In this document: piece by piece, positions 1-10,824 of the stretch
Position numbering within the stretch: position 1 is the stretch's first letter
Layout: every line of letters begins with the position of its first letter
Origin: Sciurus carolinensis
Lineage: Eukaryota > Chordata > Mammalia > Rodentia > Sciuridae
DNA: 64,000 nt
NCBI RefSeq assembly: GCF_902686445.1
Contig: NC_062219.1
Span: 108,315,160-108,379,159 of the forward strand
Direction: 5' to 3'
The notes under the pieces: model-generated
What the model saw: only the letters and a program-made list of their open reading frames with translations
Databases searched by the model: none
Told to the model about the DNA's origin: nothing
Made by a program: the position numbers and the translations under genes

Positions 1-430
1 GGTAAGGTTCCTCTTACCTCTAGAGTGTCTGGAGCCTCAGCTCAGATAACTCTAATGACTGAGGATGACTTGAATGTCTGAGGGCTGCAACAGCTGGGAC
101 TAGAGCCACACTTCTTTGCTTGTGTGGCAGGTACCAAGTCTGGGATCACTGAAAGAAAAACCTCAGCTGGGATTGTTGAGAAGAATATTTAATATGGCTT
201 CTTCAGCATGATGGTCTCGGAGTACTCAGACTTCTTATATAGTGGCCCAGGGTTCCAAGAAAGAGTGTTGCAAGGGAGCAAGGCAGAGGTGCAAGACTGG
301 CCTAGACATAGAAGATACATAGCATCAAAACAGCCATATTCCACAGACTGCATACTGGTCATAAGGCCAGGGACATAGGGACAAGGCTTTATTTGATAAA
401 CACTTTTATTTCCATAAGTATGAACCAGCA
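1..430 (-). mobile_element. Possible ancient LTR-like repeat (MaLR/ERVL type), partial
   Basis: The segment resembles, in antisense, an old mammalian LTR family. It has a 'gtctggagcctcagctc' region, a 'cagcatgatggtctcggagta' region and a 'ggttccaagaaagagtgttgcaag' region, in the order expected from memory. It is highly diverged and cut by the window edge. A chance ORF of 80 codons on the minus strand (189-431) matches nothing known and is not reported as a gene. The family assignment is tentative. Confidence 0.3.
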
Positions 431-476
431 TAGTGTTTAGTATATAGTGGGTCCTCCAAGACTTGATGTTGGTTAG

Positions 477-493
477 TTTTTTTTTTTTTTTTT
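477..493. repeat. Poly-T run (17 nt)
   Basis: An uninterrupted T homopolymer. It could be the reversed A-tail of an unrecognisable retroposon, but no SINE or L1 body follows it directly. Confidence 0.9.
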
Positions 494-596
494 GTAATGA
501 TTACATTATGACATTAGACATCTTTCCTGGTATGTTGGTGTTGCACAGGGTCTGTTTTACTTAAGGTCATTAAATGCATCAAAATTCTTCCCAAAG

Positions 597-745
597 GCTG
601 GCATGCTGGTGCATACTTGTAATCCCTGCACTTGAGAGACTGAGGCAGGAGGATGGCGAGTTCAAAGTCAGTCTCAACAATTTAGACAGGGCCTACACGA
701 TTTAGTGAGACCCTGTCTCTAAATTATATATACATATATATTAAT
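597..745 (+). mobile_element. B1-like (7SL-derived) SINE of squirrel type
   Basis: The body begins 'ggctggcatgctggtgcat', contains the Alu/B1 core 'actgaggcaggaggat' and 'gagttcaaagtcagtctcaa', and ends in 'agtgagaccctgtctctaaa', the standard end of this SINE class. An AT-rich tail (tatata...) follows. The 'gaggcaggaggat' block is the conserved 7SL-derived core. The copy is noncoding and moderately diverged, and it is in sense on the plus strand. It has no attached ID unit, unlike several copies further right. Confidence 0.85.
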
Positions 746-749
746 ATAT

Positions 750-3400
750 ACATTAATGTAGTTGGAGCTATTTCTCAACCATGTTAATTGCAGTCATCCT
801 GATCTCAGAGATAAACCATTAGTTCTTTGGGGACATGCTGTTCAATGTTGTGAAAATATCCCTCTTCTTTGAGCCTTAAATTCAGAAGACTTGGAGTCTA
901 GTCTAGGTCCCACCTCTAACCTGCTAGATGTCATCTCTCTGGGTCTCCTTCACCTTTTCTTTCAAATGATGAAGAAATTGGATGGGTTGTGCCTTCCTGT
1001 CTCTTCCATCTTTACTCTTTAATCAGTACATCATTCACTCCATACTTAAGCTACATGGCATTTCACCTAGATTTTTGGCTCATTGGAGGATAGAACTGGA
1101 TCTACTTGGCATCTTTGCTATTTGTCTAAAGTACCCTTAGTAGGCACTTTTCAAATATTCACTTATTGATAGATTTTGCAACTGTTAAGTGATTTTAGAG
1201 AAAAACCACTAATTTTTTGTTGTTTTTAGCTTGTATATCTTAATGTCTCCTACTGCTGCTTAGTTTTAATTTCCTTATATTAATCTTTGTTCTTTTGTAG
1301 CTTTGACATGGGTCTTCTGGATCAGAACTTTTTAATGAATTAAGACATTATCTCACTACTTGTTCTGGTAAACCTTTTGAAGGAGGTGGAAAAGAAGATA
1401 TCTTGGCATGACAATTAAGGAGTTGAATTTTATGCTGAGCATTTGAGGTTCCATTGACTTGTATGTACTTTTTGTTGTATATCACTACCCAACATTAGTA
1501 GAAATTATATCCTGATTCCTTAAAGCTCTGCATTATCTACGCAATTCACTTCTGTCTTTTGCATATTTTACTGCTAATGCACTTCCTCAAGGGGTGAATG
1601 GAGTTTAGGATTGAGAAAGAATACTGTTACATAACAAATTTTGCTTGGAGTGAGACAGGTGTAGACTTATTTTGATGATCTCGTTTATCCCAACAAGTTA
1701 CATAGTTTAGACTTGATATATACTTGATATGTTAGTTTGCACTTTTTAGATGGAAAAATTTTCTAACTATGTCTCATGCCATTCAATATGTGTTGCCCCT
1801 ACTTTTTACTTTTTGAATCAGATGGTAAATTAAGATGGAATATTAAGCAGATGGTGAAATGAGTGTTACATCAATTTATCCAGCACTTAGTGGAATTATT
1901 AATATGCCAAGTAGCTCCACTTCTCCAACTTGGACATCTAAGCTATCCTCAAATACATGTCTGTCAAAGCAATTTTAATGGTCCTTATTAATTGACATTG
2001 ACTTAGCTGTCAAGTCAGAATGTTCCAACAGAACTATTTCTGATGCAGGACAACTGCAATTGACAACCAGAATGGGATTTTCCGCAGTGCTGCATCAAGG
2101 TAAATACTGCCACTCAAATTTTGGAAATGTGAAGGGTGAAAATGCATTACAGTTTATTACATTGCTTTTCTGAAGAAAAACGAACTCGCTTCCAGATAAA
2201 ATTAAAATTTAAAAACTAGAGACTTCCTTGCCTAGATTCAATTGTTTTTCATGGTAATGATTTCATTCCCTATCACCTAATAAAAAAGAAAATTGGAAGA
2301 GAAAAGTGAAACCCATCTTACTTTTATTTGGTGGGGGTCCTAGAGACCACCCTTATGTACTGATTCCCCACTTGTTTTCCTGGAGCATTGAAACATAATT
2401 ATGTATCAATACCTGTGTAACTAAGTTGTTGGCTTCTCTTTTAGTGATTGAGCAATGCCTTCATCCAGACCAAGACAAAACTCTAATATTCAAGACTTGG
2501 CTTATAATATCACTGCGTACCCTTAGAAATGCAATCTGAGTAGATCTGAGTTTGAATTTCATACAAAGAAGGTGTTGCTATTTTTCTTGCTATTTAGACA
2601 CATTGACTTGGCCTAAATATGTTCAAGCCAATGATATTTTCAATGATTTTTTTCTATTTGTAAACTAACTATGATATTTAATAATATAAATTAATACAGT
2701 ACTAGTTAATAAAACTTATTAATAGTATTTAGGATGGTACAATGAAAGAGGTAGAAGATAGCTAGATTAACGAGTGACCAATAATGAAGGAAAAGGAAAT
2801 AATTTTACCAGAAAGAACTAAGTATAATATTAAGTCTACTGTTCAAAAGAAAGGGATGTATGGTGGGTGGGGGAGACAAGTTAGATTACTCACTTCATCA
2901 AATGAAAGCTAAATGAGATCACAGAAAGAGATATCTATGAACGGCACCTCACTTGCAAATTTTGAAGTGAGATTGCAATGAACATAATGAGGACTCATTT
3001 TTCTTAGTGCTTAACAGTGAATTGATGGATGCACCCTATAATTTTGCCACATGTCTCCTCCCTTCCTCTGCCATGGTCAGGAGTAAGGACAAATTTATAT
3101 ACTTTACTGTACTGTCACAGTGTTTGGCAAATAATAATTGATGTGCTTCATAATTTTTGAATGAATGCCTTATTATTTCACTAGTTCACAACAAAGACTT
3201 TTTCATAGAAATGAATATCAATCTGAGTATGAAAATAGACATGCCTTTTTGAAAAATTAGAACAATTGCTATTTTAAAAAGTCTTTGAAAGTGATCAAAT
3301 GATGAGGGGATTTTGGACTTTCAAATACGAGAGTTGTATCTTTCCTTAGGTGCTTCTTTGTGCACTAAAAGTATTTCTATGCCCATTTTATCATGAAAAG
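750..3400. other. Anonymous AT-rich DNA, no gene seen
   Basis: No ORF with protein-like composition, no splice-flanked conserved block and no repeat family that I can name. There are short T-rich and AT-rich patches. A short G-rich patch lies near 2858-2880. Confidence 0.6.
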
Positions 3401-3404
3401 ATTA

Positions 3405-3545
3405 TTTGCCAAGAGTTAAGTAGGGCAGCTTTTTCTATTCAATGAGGAAGTACAGTGACCAGAACCATTCTCAAGGCTCATGCAGAGCCAGAATCAGAAC
3501 CCATGTTTCTTGACTCTTCCTCCCAGCTGTCTTGACTTTGCTAGC
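3405..3545 (+). mobile_element. MIR SINE fragment
   Basis: A diverged match to the MIR right half: 'tgaggaagtacagtgacc' sits where the consensus has the 'gatgaggaaactgaggc' core, and 'gagccagaatcagaaccca' corresponds to the 'agagccgggattcgaaccca' block. MIRs are inactive tRNA-derived SINEs shared by all mammals, so this copy predates placental radiation. Confidence 0.5.
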
Positions 3546-6500
3546 TGTTCTCCAACAGGGGATCATCTTGGCATCTGCTATGGTTTTTGAGACCTGATAA
3601 CAGTTGATAGAAGACTGCTAACAATCTTCTCCTGCTTCTGACCATATAGTTCACCCTGATTTTTTTTTAACTGACAATTTTCCTTAAAGATTAATTTGAA
3701 GAAAAATTATTATGGATTTTGCTTTTAATTTTGAAAACTCTAACAACCATTCCATGCCGCCTTCTTCCTGATATTATAGATGGTATAAACTAAACTAGGG
3801 GTGAACTAAATGGGTTTCACAGCCTGGATGGCTGTGCTTTAATCAAGTATTTATATCCAAATTCTTCCAATAGTCGTTTTTTGAAGTGTTTCTGAAAGTG
3901 TTATTTTTTTTTCCTCTTAACACCTTAACTTTCTCTCCTGTAGTCAAGTTAACCTAATTCAAAGGGTTGGAGGCAATGAGGGCTATGGTTGCCAGGGAAA
4001 ACTGAGTGAGAGTGCCAAGAGATTCAATTACAGAATTATCTGTTATTTCACTGTATTCCAGAATTAGAATGTCTGTCTTACAGGTCAGGAAATTGTATTA
4101 TAAAAGCACAGTGGCAAAACCAATTCTCAGTGCAAGAATCCCATTAACTAAATTGACAAGAGATAATTATGTTAGCCAGAATTTCTATTCTGGTGACTTC
4201 TCCAGAAGGTGGTTCACACAGGCCCACTAACAAGACTTCACTTCCTCAAGATGTGTAAAAATATCAAGAAAATACCAATTATTACCCAGAAGGCTGTGTG
4301 ATGAGCAAAAGTTAAAGCAGTGTGAACTCTGATGAATTTCCTTGTTCCTCAAAGAACGCTAACAGTGATACTCCCCCCATATCACCCCCACCCAATCTCC
4401 AGAATGCACTGTCATTCTTCCCTGCAAAGTTCTAGGTACATGACATTGCTGCCGACCTCAATGGACCCCCCCTTTCTATGATGGCCTTCCTCTTTTTTGG
4501 ATAAACATCCTCTAAGATGAATCAATTTCACTGTGTATGAACTAAGCAAATAATGTTTCTGCTGGGAGTAGGATGCATTCTTTTCCTTTGGTTAGATATT
4601 GATCAAATGAGATTAAATCTCACAGAGTGACCATTTGCTCAAGATTTCAAAGTGTTTGAGGTTCTTCTCAATAGTTTCTCCCTGTGAGCTATGTTTTTTT
4701 TTTTTTTGCTTGTGTTATTTGTTACAGGCCATATATCTCTTTGCCCATTCTAATTCTTAAGCTTATCCTGAAAAATGAAAACCATAATGCAGCCGTACAT
4801 TATATGAGAGTTCCTGTATTCTTCTCACCCTATGGAAATGCCATTACAACATGAACAATGACTCAGTCAGCCCTGCTGTGGACGAGAGAGAGGTTCATCC
4901 AAGGAGGCTATGTGTTTAGTCTAGCTTCTAATTCCAATCTCCTTTACATTCTTTGTTTCAACCAATATAAAACTGAATTACATCCATGACAAGGTTGTTT
5001 TATGTCTCATGATGTCCCTTTATCCAGAAATCCCTGTTCACCTCATTTGTTCTAGTTTTCAAGGCTCACATGCCCTTTGTGTTTTGGTTCATGTGTTTTT
5101 TTGTACTGACCTCCAAACTCATGAATGACTGATTGATTCCCTTTTTTTACTTTCTCTGTAGCCTTGTTTAAATGCCTATTGTTCCTTCTCATGCTAGGTT
5201 GCAAAGCCTTTATTAAGGGATCAAGACTTACTATTTTTGTAGAGGACCTAAGCACCATGTAGGAAGTATTTTAAAATTACTGTAGGACTGACTGAACAGA
5301 GAACTGCTCTGCCCTTTGGCCCACTCTGCATAACTGGTTTTGACCTTCTGTTCCTTGCATGGGCTTTGTGCTCCAAGCTCTCTGTTTGTACTCTCTGTCA
5401 CTCCTGTATTTTCTTTCCCACCATTCTTTTTCCTGATCTTTGCTCTGGAAGGCTGACTCTAACGTGCTGTGTTCACCCTGTATCCCTTGTCCTCTGGGTT
5501 TTTATTGGGTTGGACCAATGAGACTCACTGCCCGAAGATAATAAGAAAGAAGGGAAAAGAGGTCAAGGTTTTTCTTTCTTACTCTTTCCTTCCCTGCTTT
5601 AGCACTATTTTTTGTTTGTTTGTTTGTTTGTTTGGCAACAACTCTGTTGTGGTGAGCAACCCCTCTTCCAAATCTACAGGTCTCACTGGACCCTCATAAG
5701 ATTATTTTGTTTATTTCTTCAGGCTTAAATTGGTATCAACTTCCTGCTTTGAGAATATCTAGTTACCTTATGATCCCTTCTTTCATTTTGTTTTCCCTTT
5801 GGCTCTTTTTGTATCTATATAAATAGTACCTTAATAAATAAGCTCTCTTTATCCCTGGAATCCATTTGCTTTCTGTAACTCTTGCCAGCCAAACTTCTTC
5901 AGGTACAACGCATCTACTCTCTACCAAACAAGCCCCTACATCAACAGACCTAGGAGCAGTCTGTATTGCCTACTGAATTTGAATATCAGCTGACAACTGA
6001 ACATCTGCTGCCATATTCTGCCTGCCATTTTGGACATCTCAAGTTCACAGTATCTTTAGTATCTTGTGCATTGCATCTTCTGTCAGAGTCCAGTCTAGTG
6101 ATTCATCTCACCTACTTTTATAATTCCTAGAATTTACTTTCTCTAATAAGTTGAAGTCATGAAGGCAAATCCTCCTGTGCAGACTTATTTTTGCATCTAT
6201 ATTGGCTATTGTGATGGATGTCTGCTTTGAGAAAGAGCCTGAAGAAAATTTCTCAACTATATGTTTTTACCATCACTCTTGACAAACGTTAGGGCTGGCA
6301 TTAAAAGACCATCCTCTCCATGATTCAAGAATAGGAAAATTATTTCACTGGAGAATTCCATATCCCCAGACTCATTTTCAGGTCATGGTGACTATTTTCT
6401 TCCTCATACCAAGTTTAAGCTAAAAGTAGTTTGCTATAAAATTGTTGCCTTGCAGTCGGACTTTCCACTTATATATAAAAAGAAGCTGCCTGTCCTTGTT

Positions 6501-6740
6501 TTGTGCCATGATTCCTGTGCTTTTGCAGCTAAAAATAGCATTGGCGCTCATTCCTGGCACATTGTATTGCAAGCTTCTATCTAATTTTCTGTCCACACTC
6601 ACCCTGAAGCCTTTTCAGCATTGCTGCTTTCCAAGTATTTCCTTCTCATTGAGTATCTGTCTCACTCTCCACAGACCTCTTCATTTTCCATTTTCAAGGT
6701 TGACACACATCCCTCTACCAACACCTCTTGTTCTAGAAAT
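3546..6740. other. Anonymous DNA with one possible LTR-like patch (5270-5880)
   Basis: No gene is supported. The 5270-5880 part looks like an old LTR in sense. It has a 'ggctgactctaacgtgctgtg' block, a (TTTG)n patch at 5608-5634 and an 'aataaataagctctcttt' block with an AATAAA signal near its end, but I cannot name the family. Poly-T runs lie near 3660 and 4695. ORFs of 60-107 codons here have random composition. Confidence 0.45.
5608..5634. repeat. (TTTG)n microsatellite
   Basis: About six consecutive TTTG units, with no retroposon body directly attached. Confidence 0.9.
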
Positions 6741-6744
6741 TCTT

Positions 6745-7520
6745 TTTTCTGTTCCTGGAAAGTAGTTCATTCGTTTGTTTCTTTGTTCATGTATATTATG
6801 TTGCAAGCTGCTTTTCCATTAATGATAAATCAAGAAGGTTTATATATACAGAAAATGTATAAAACCTTTGTGCATGTGGTTTTTTACTGATAGTTCCATT
6901 CATGTGTGAATACTATTCAGATGAATAAATAGAATATCACTAACATTCCAGAAGTTTTCTGAGTGTCTCTTTCCAATCACAATCATCCACCATGTGATCA
7001 CAGGTGTCCTGACTTTTTAGAGTGATCAACTGTTACCTTTTCTACATTTTCACTATGCTGTATGTTGGCAAATTTAATATTTTATCTGTACAAGTGACTA
7101 TCTCTAGAAATGGTTTTTCTTTTAAAGTTAAATTTTAATATTAATATACCTTCATTGGAATTTTTTCTTCATATATGTTAAGTATGTTTTCCATTTTTAA
7201 AAGATTAACCTGTTGTCTTAGATTTTCCCCATGTGTTTTATAAACTGTGTACATTTGAATGTGGAAATTTTTCTTGGCTAATGATTCTTGCCTCTTAGCT
7301 GAGGAATTTAGTACTGATGGTGCCTTCAGTATAATTTGGATAACATAGATTTAAATCTGTTGTCTTATTTTAATTATTTCTTTATTTGATTTCTATTTAT
7401 GTCACATTTCTATATATTGGTATTGTTTTTCACCTTTTTTGGGGGGGGGGTCTGTTTGTTGGATTTAATTAATATAACATTTTTTTTTCCTTTTGCTGCA
7501 CCTAAACTACCACTGAAAAT
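6745..7520 (-). mobile_element. Probable old L1M fragment (antisense)
   Basis: The stretch resembles the antisense of an ancient L1 around the ORF1/ORF2 boundary. 'gataacatagatttaaatctgttgtctta' occurs where old L1s have the corresponding T-rich motif, and 'ttatttgatttctatttatgtca' follows. Divergence is high. No reading frame survives. A run of ten G residues at 7441-7450 lies within it. Confidence 0.35.
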
Positions 7521-7524
7521 ATTG

Positions 7525-8650
7525 TTAAATTTTAAACTTTTACTAATGGAATTTTAAAATTCCTATTAGTTCAATTCAGTTCAGTTTTGAGTCTCCTATG
7601 TCTCAATTTTTTCCTGTTATCTGAAGATAATTTCAAGCTTAGCTGTATTTCCTATAAAATAAGCAAAGTTTTCTAGCTTTGTGTAATTATCCCACTACCT
7701 GAAATTCCTGTGACTCTTCTGCTACTGTCATGAGTGCAGGTCTCAAGCTAATCACCTGGTTTCCTTGTGAACCTAATTATCTATCAATATTTGAGTATTT
7801 TCAGATTCCTAGGTTAGTGCTCTCTCTTCCAGTGGGGCTCTATGTTTGTATCTGTCTGGAACCTGGAGTCACTACTAAATGGGAAATATTGCAAATCTAG
7901 TTCAAGATTTGAAGTTCCCTATCTACTGTGCCAGTATACACAAAGACCCATCTGTAAACACCCTCTTAAATACTTTGTTCCTTCTGGCCTTTCTTCTGTT
8001 CTGCTCAGCATGGAGACAAGTCTCTCTACCATGCTCTGTGATCTGGGATTGAGGTGGAGATTAGTCCTAGTGCTCTTGCTGCTCTGAAGCTGTGGCCTCT
8101 GAGATACCAGCTTCATGTAGAGAAGGTGTCACAAAAAGACTTCTCACCTTGGACAAACCCTGGAACTGAACTTCACAACCCCTTCAGCTAACTAGCTTGA
8201 AGCCCAAGTGTGCAGTGCTATAAAAACCACTCAGGAAAAAAAACATACGGTTGCCATAAAATTTCAATTAATCCTGTCGATTCTGTTTTTCCTCAAAAAC
8301 TTACCCTTAAATTTGTCCATTATATTTGCAAATCTTCAGTAATTTTCAGTAATGAAATTTATTAATATATTTGTATTTATATTTCATCCAGCATTTTTTT
8401 TGTTTCCAGTTAACAGAATGATCCAAATAACACAATCTTTTCATAGCAAGAAGCAGAAGCAGCTGCAATGTCACTTTTAATGGCTTGATATTGTTCTAGG
8501 CCTTGTTTTCAAACCATTTCTATTTTAGTACCTTTCAGATCTATATGTGTTGTATGCTTAAAAAAATACTAGCTTCCATTAAATCCAATTTTGCTCATCA
8601 CATAATTTCATGACAGTTTGTTCATTATCTTCAGTTATGATTGGTAGATA
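7525..8650. other. Anonymous DNA, no gene seen
   Basis: Two overlapping short ORFs (7842-8087 plus, 7919-8116 minus) are mirror images of each other and have no recognisable domain. The region is slightly less AT-rich around 7960-8200 than its surroundings. No repeat family was recognised. Confidence 0.5.
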
Positions 8651-8652
8651 AT

Positions 8653-8678
8653 ATTCAAATATGAAGTTTACAAGTTTA
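8653..8678. repeat. Left target-site duplication of L1 8679-9819
   Basis: A 26-bp segment starting 'tattcaaata' is repeated at 9820-9845 with 21 of 26 positions identical. This is consistent with an old L1 target-primed insertion. Confidence 0.65.
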
Positions 8679-9819
8679 CTTTTACTTTATATTTTTGTTA
8701 GAGCATTATAGTTATACATAATAGTTGAGTTCATCCCTACAGAATCATTCATGCATAGACTTCAATTTCAGTTCATGATCCTCCCTTTTTCCTCCTGCCC
8801 ACCCCTCTGCTAGACTTCCTTTCACTCATCTATATATATTTGACTGATTCTTTTGACTTATACATAAAGGTGAAATTCGTATATTCATATATATATACAC
8901 ATATATATGTAGTATACTCATATAGGCACATAACCTGATATTTTAGGAATTCATTCCTCATTTCCTCCCCTTTCCCATCACTCCACTTTGCCTCTTGATC
9001 TCCTTCTACATTACTGATCTTCCCTGTGTCTTTATGTTAACTTATCCTTCCCTTTTCCTGTATTTTACTCCAGCTTCCACACATGAGAGAAAACATTTGA
9101 CCTTTGAGTTTCTGAGTTTGGCTTATTTCACTGAGCATGATATTCACCATTTCAATCCATTTACTAGCTGATGTCAAAATTTCATTCTTCTTTATCACTC
9201 AGTACAACTCCATTTTATATATACACAATTTCTTAATCCATTCATCTATTGATGGGCACATGGATTGATGCCATAATTTAGCTATTGTGAATTGTGCTGC
9301 TACAAACATTGAGGTGGCAGTATAGCTATAGTATGATGATTTAAGTTTTTTGGAAAAATACCAAGAAGTGAGATAGGTGGGTCATATGGTGGATCCATTC
9401 CCAGAACCACCATACTGCTTTCCAGAGTGGTTGTGCTAGTCTGCAGCAACATCAACAGTATACCTTTCCTCTCATGTCTTTGCCAGCATTTATTATTGTT
9501 TATATGCTTTACGTTGCCATGATGACTGAAGTGAGATGAAATAATAGTGTATTTTTGATTTTCATTTCCCTGATTACTAGACTTTGAATATTTATTCTTG
9601 TATTTATTGGCCATCTGTGTTCTTTTGAGAAGTTTCTGTTTAGTTCTTTTGCCCATCTATTGATTGGGTGATTTAGGGGATTTTTGGTGTTAGATTTTTT
9701 GAGTTCTTTATATATTCTAGATATTAATCCCCTGTCAGAGGAATAGCTGGCAAAGATTGTCTCTCACCCTGTAGCCTCTGTCTTCATGCTCTTAATTATT
9801 TCCTTTGTTGTGCATATAG
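8679..9819 (-). mobile_element. 5'-truncated L1 (ORF2 C-terminus and 3' UTR)
   Basis: A minus-strand LINE-1 retaining only its 3' part. Reading right to left, the element enters inside ORF2 near 9819, passes through the C-terminal Cys-rich domain and ends in the 3' UTR near 8690. Translated pieces at 9300-9656 include 'NNNKCWQRHERKGILL', matching the L1 '[16 protein letters not shown]' region, followed by 'MDPPYDPPISLLGIFPK', matching '[15 protein letters not shown]'. The first Cys pair is altered and the frame is broken before the stop, so this is a dead copy. The bracketing 26-bp duplications differ at 5 positions. An (AT)n/(CA)n patch at 8881-8912 lies in the 3' UTR. This 3' UTR begins with a different sequence from that of the L1s at 31.8 and 44.8 kb, so it belongs to another L1 subfamily. 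Confidence 0.9.
8881..8912. repeat. AT/CA dinucleotide-rich patch
   Basis: Alternating 'atatatatatacacatatatat' type sequence inside the 3' UTR of the L1 fragment. Confidence 0.8.
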
Positions 9820-9845
9820 TATTCAAATACAAAATTTTCAAGCTT
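9820..9845. repeat. Right target-site duplication of L1 8679-9819
   Basis: The partner of 8653-8678, 21 of 26 identical. It places the 5' truncation point of the L1 at 9819. Confidence 0.65.
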
Positions 9846-9849
9846 GTTT

Positions 9850-10610
9850 TTCCTTTAGACCAATTATTTCTTTCCTTTTGCTACTCTGACTTCTCCTTCT
9901 CTGAAGAAATGGTGTGTCAACCTTAAAAAGTTTAATCTGAATGTAAAAACAAAGGATTTGAGAGACAAGATGAAGTAGAATGACTACTGACTTTATCCAG
10001 AGTATGGTGCTGCAGCACCACCAAGGTGGGGTGATATTGTACAGGGGCTCCCCGCTTACAGTGACTTGCTTTCTGTGTCCATGATCAGAGGTTGAGGGAA
10101 TGCCAATCACTACATTACCAGACCATATAGTTGGTAATCCTCTCTTACAACCTGATGCATGTTACAAGAGAAAACAGAAATAATGTTCATTGTGATTCTT
10201 AAAGCTTATGGTTCAAAAATGTGGTCATTTAAAGTACTATGGGTTGGAATTTTATGAAATTGATCAAAAATATAATTCAGCTCCATTAGGTAGAACATGA
10301 TTGGATGACAGGAAGTTATAAAGTATCTTGTAAAACATGAAGACAGGTAAGAACAGTCACATGCACTTCCATATCAAAAAGTTCTAATTCAAATGTCCCA
10401 AGAGGCAGGCTGCTAATATTTGTAAAGTGCAGGAGAATCATAGTCCAATGGGAATGGTGTGGTTTGTACACTGGAGAATATATACACTGTCTAAAAGCAT
10501 TCAAGTTTAATTCTTATAAATGCCTCACCTGTGTTAGACACTTCTGCAAATGAGATTTTGTAGTCAGAGAATCAGGGCCAATAACTGACAAAGGATATTT
10601 AATGATAACC
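9850..10610. other. Anonymous DNA, no gene seen
   Basis: No repeat or coding region was recognised. A perfect 14-bp palindrome (GGTGCTGCAGCACC) lies at 10006-10019, followed at once by a second short inverted pair (ccacc...ggtgg). Confidence 0.5.
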
Positions 10611-10614
10611 AAAA

Positions 10615-10820
10615 TATATCAAACACTTATAAGGTCCCAAAGATGAACACATTACAAGTATTAATTGACTTAATCTGAATAATAATGTAAAATATAGGAA
10701 TATTGCTATAAAACAGGAAAATGATGTAGAAAGACTTTTCATAACTGGCTAAAGAATATATCATACAACATGTAACAGAGTTAGGATACAAACCCCATAG
10801 CTCTATATTCTGAGCAGATC
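10615..10820 (+). mobile_element. Degenerate MIR SINE
   Basis: It weakly follows MIR in order: 'aacacttataaggtccc' for the start, 'attaattgacttaatctga' for the 'cattatctcatttaatcct' block, and 'aacagagttaggatacaaaccc' for the 'gcagagccgggattcgaaccc' block, then 'agctctatattctgagc'. The order is right but identity is low. Confidence 0.45.
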
Positions 10821-10824
10821 ATCT

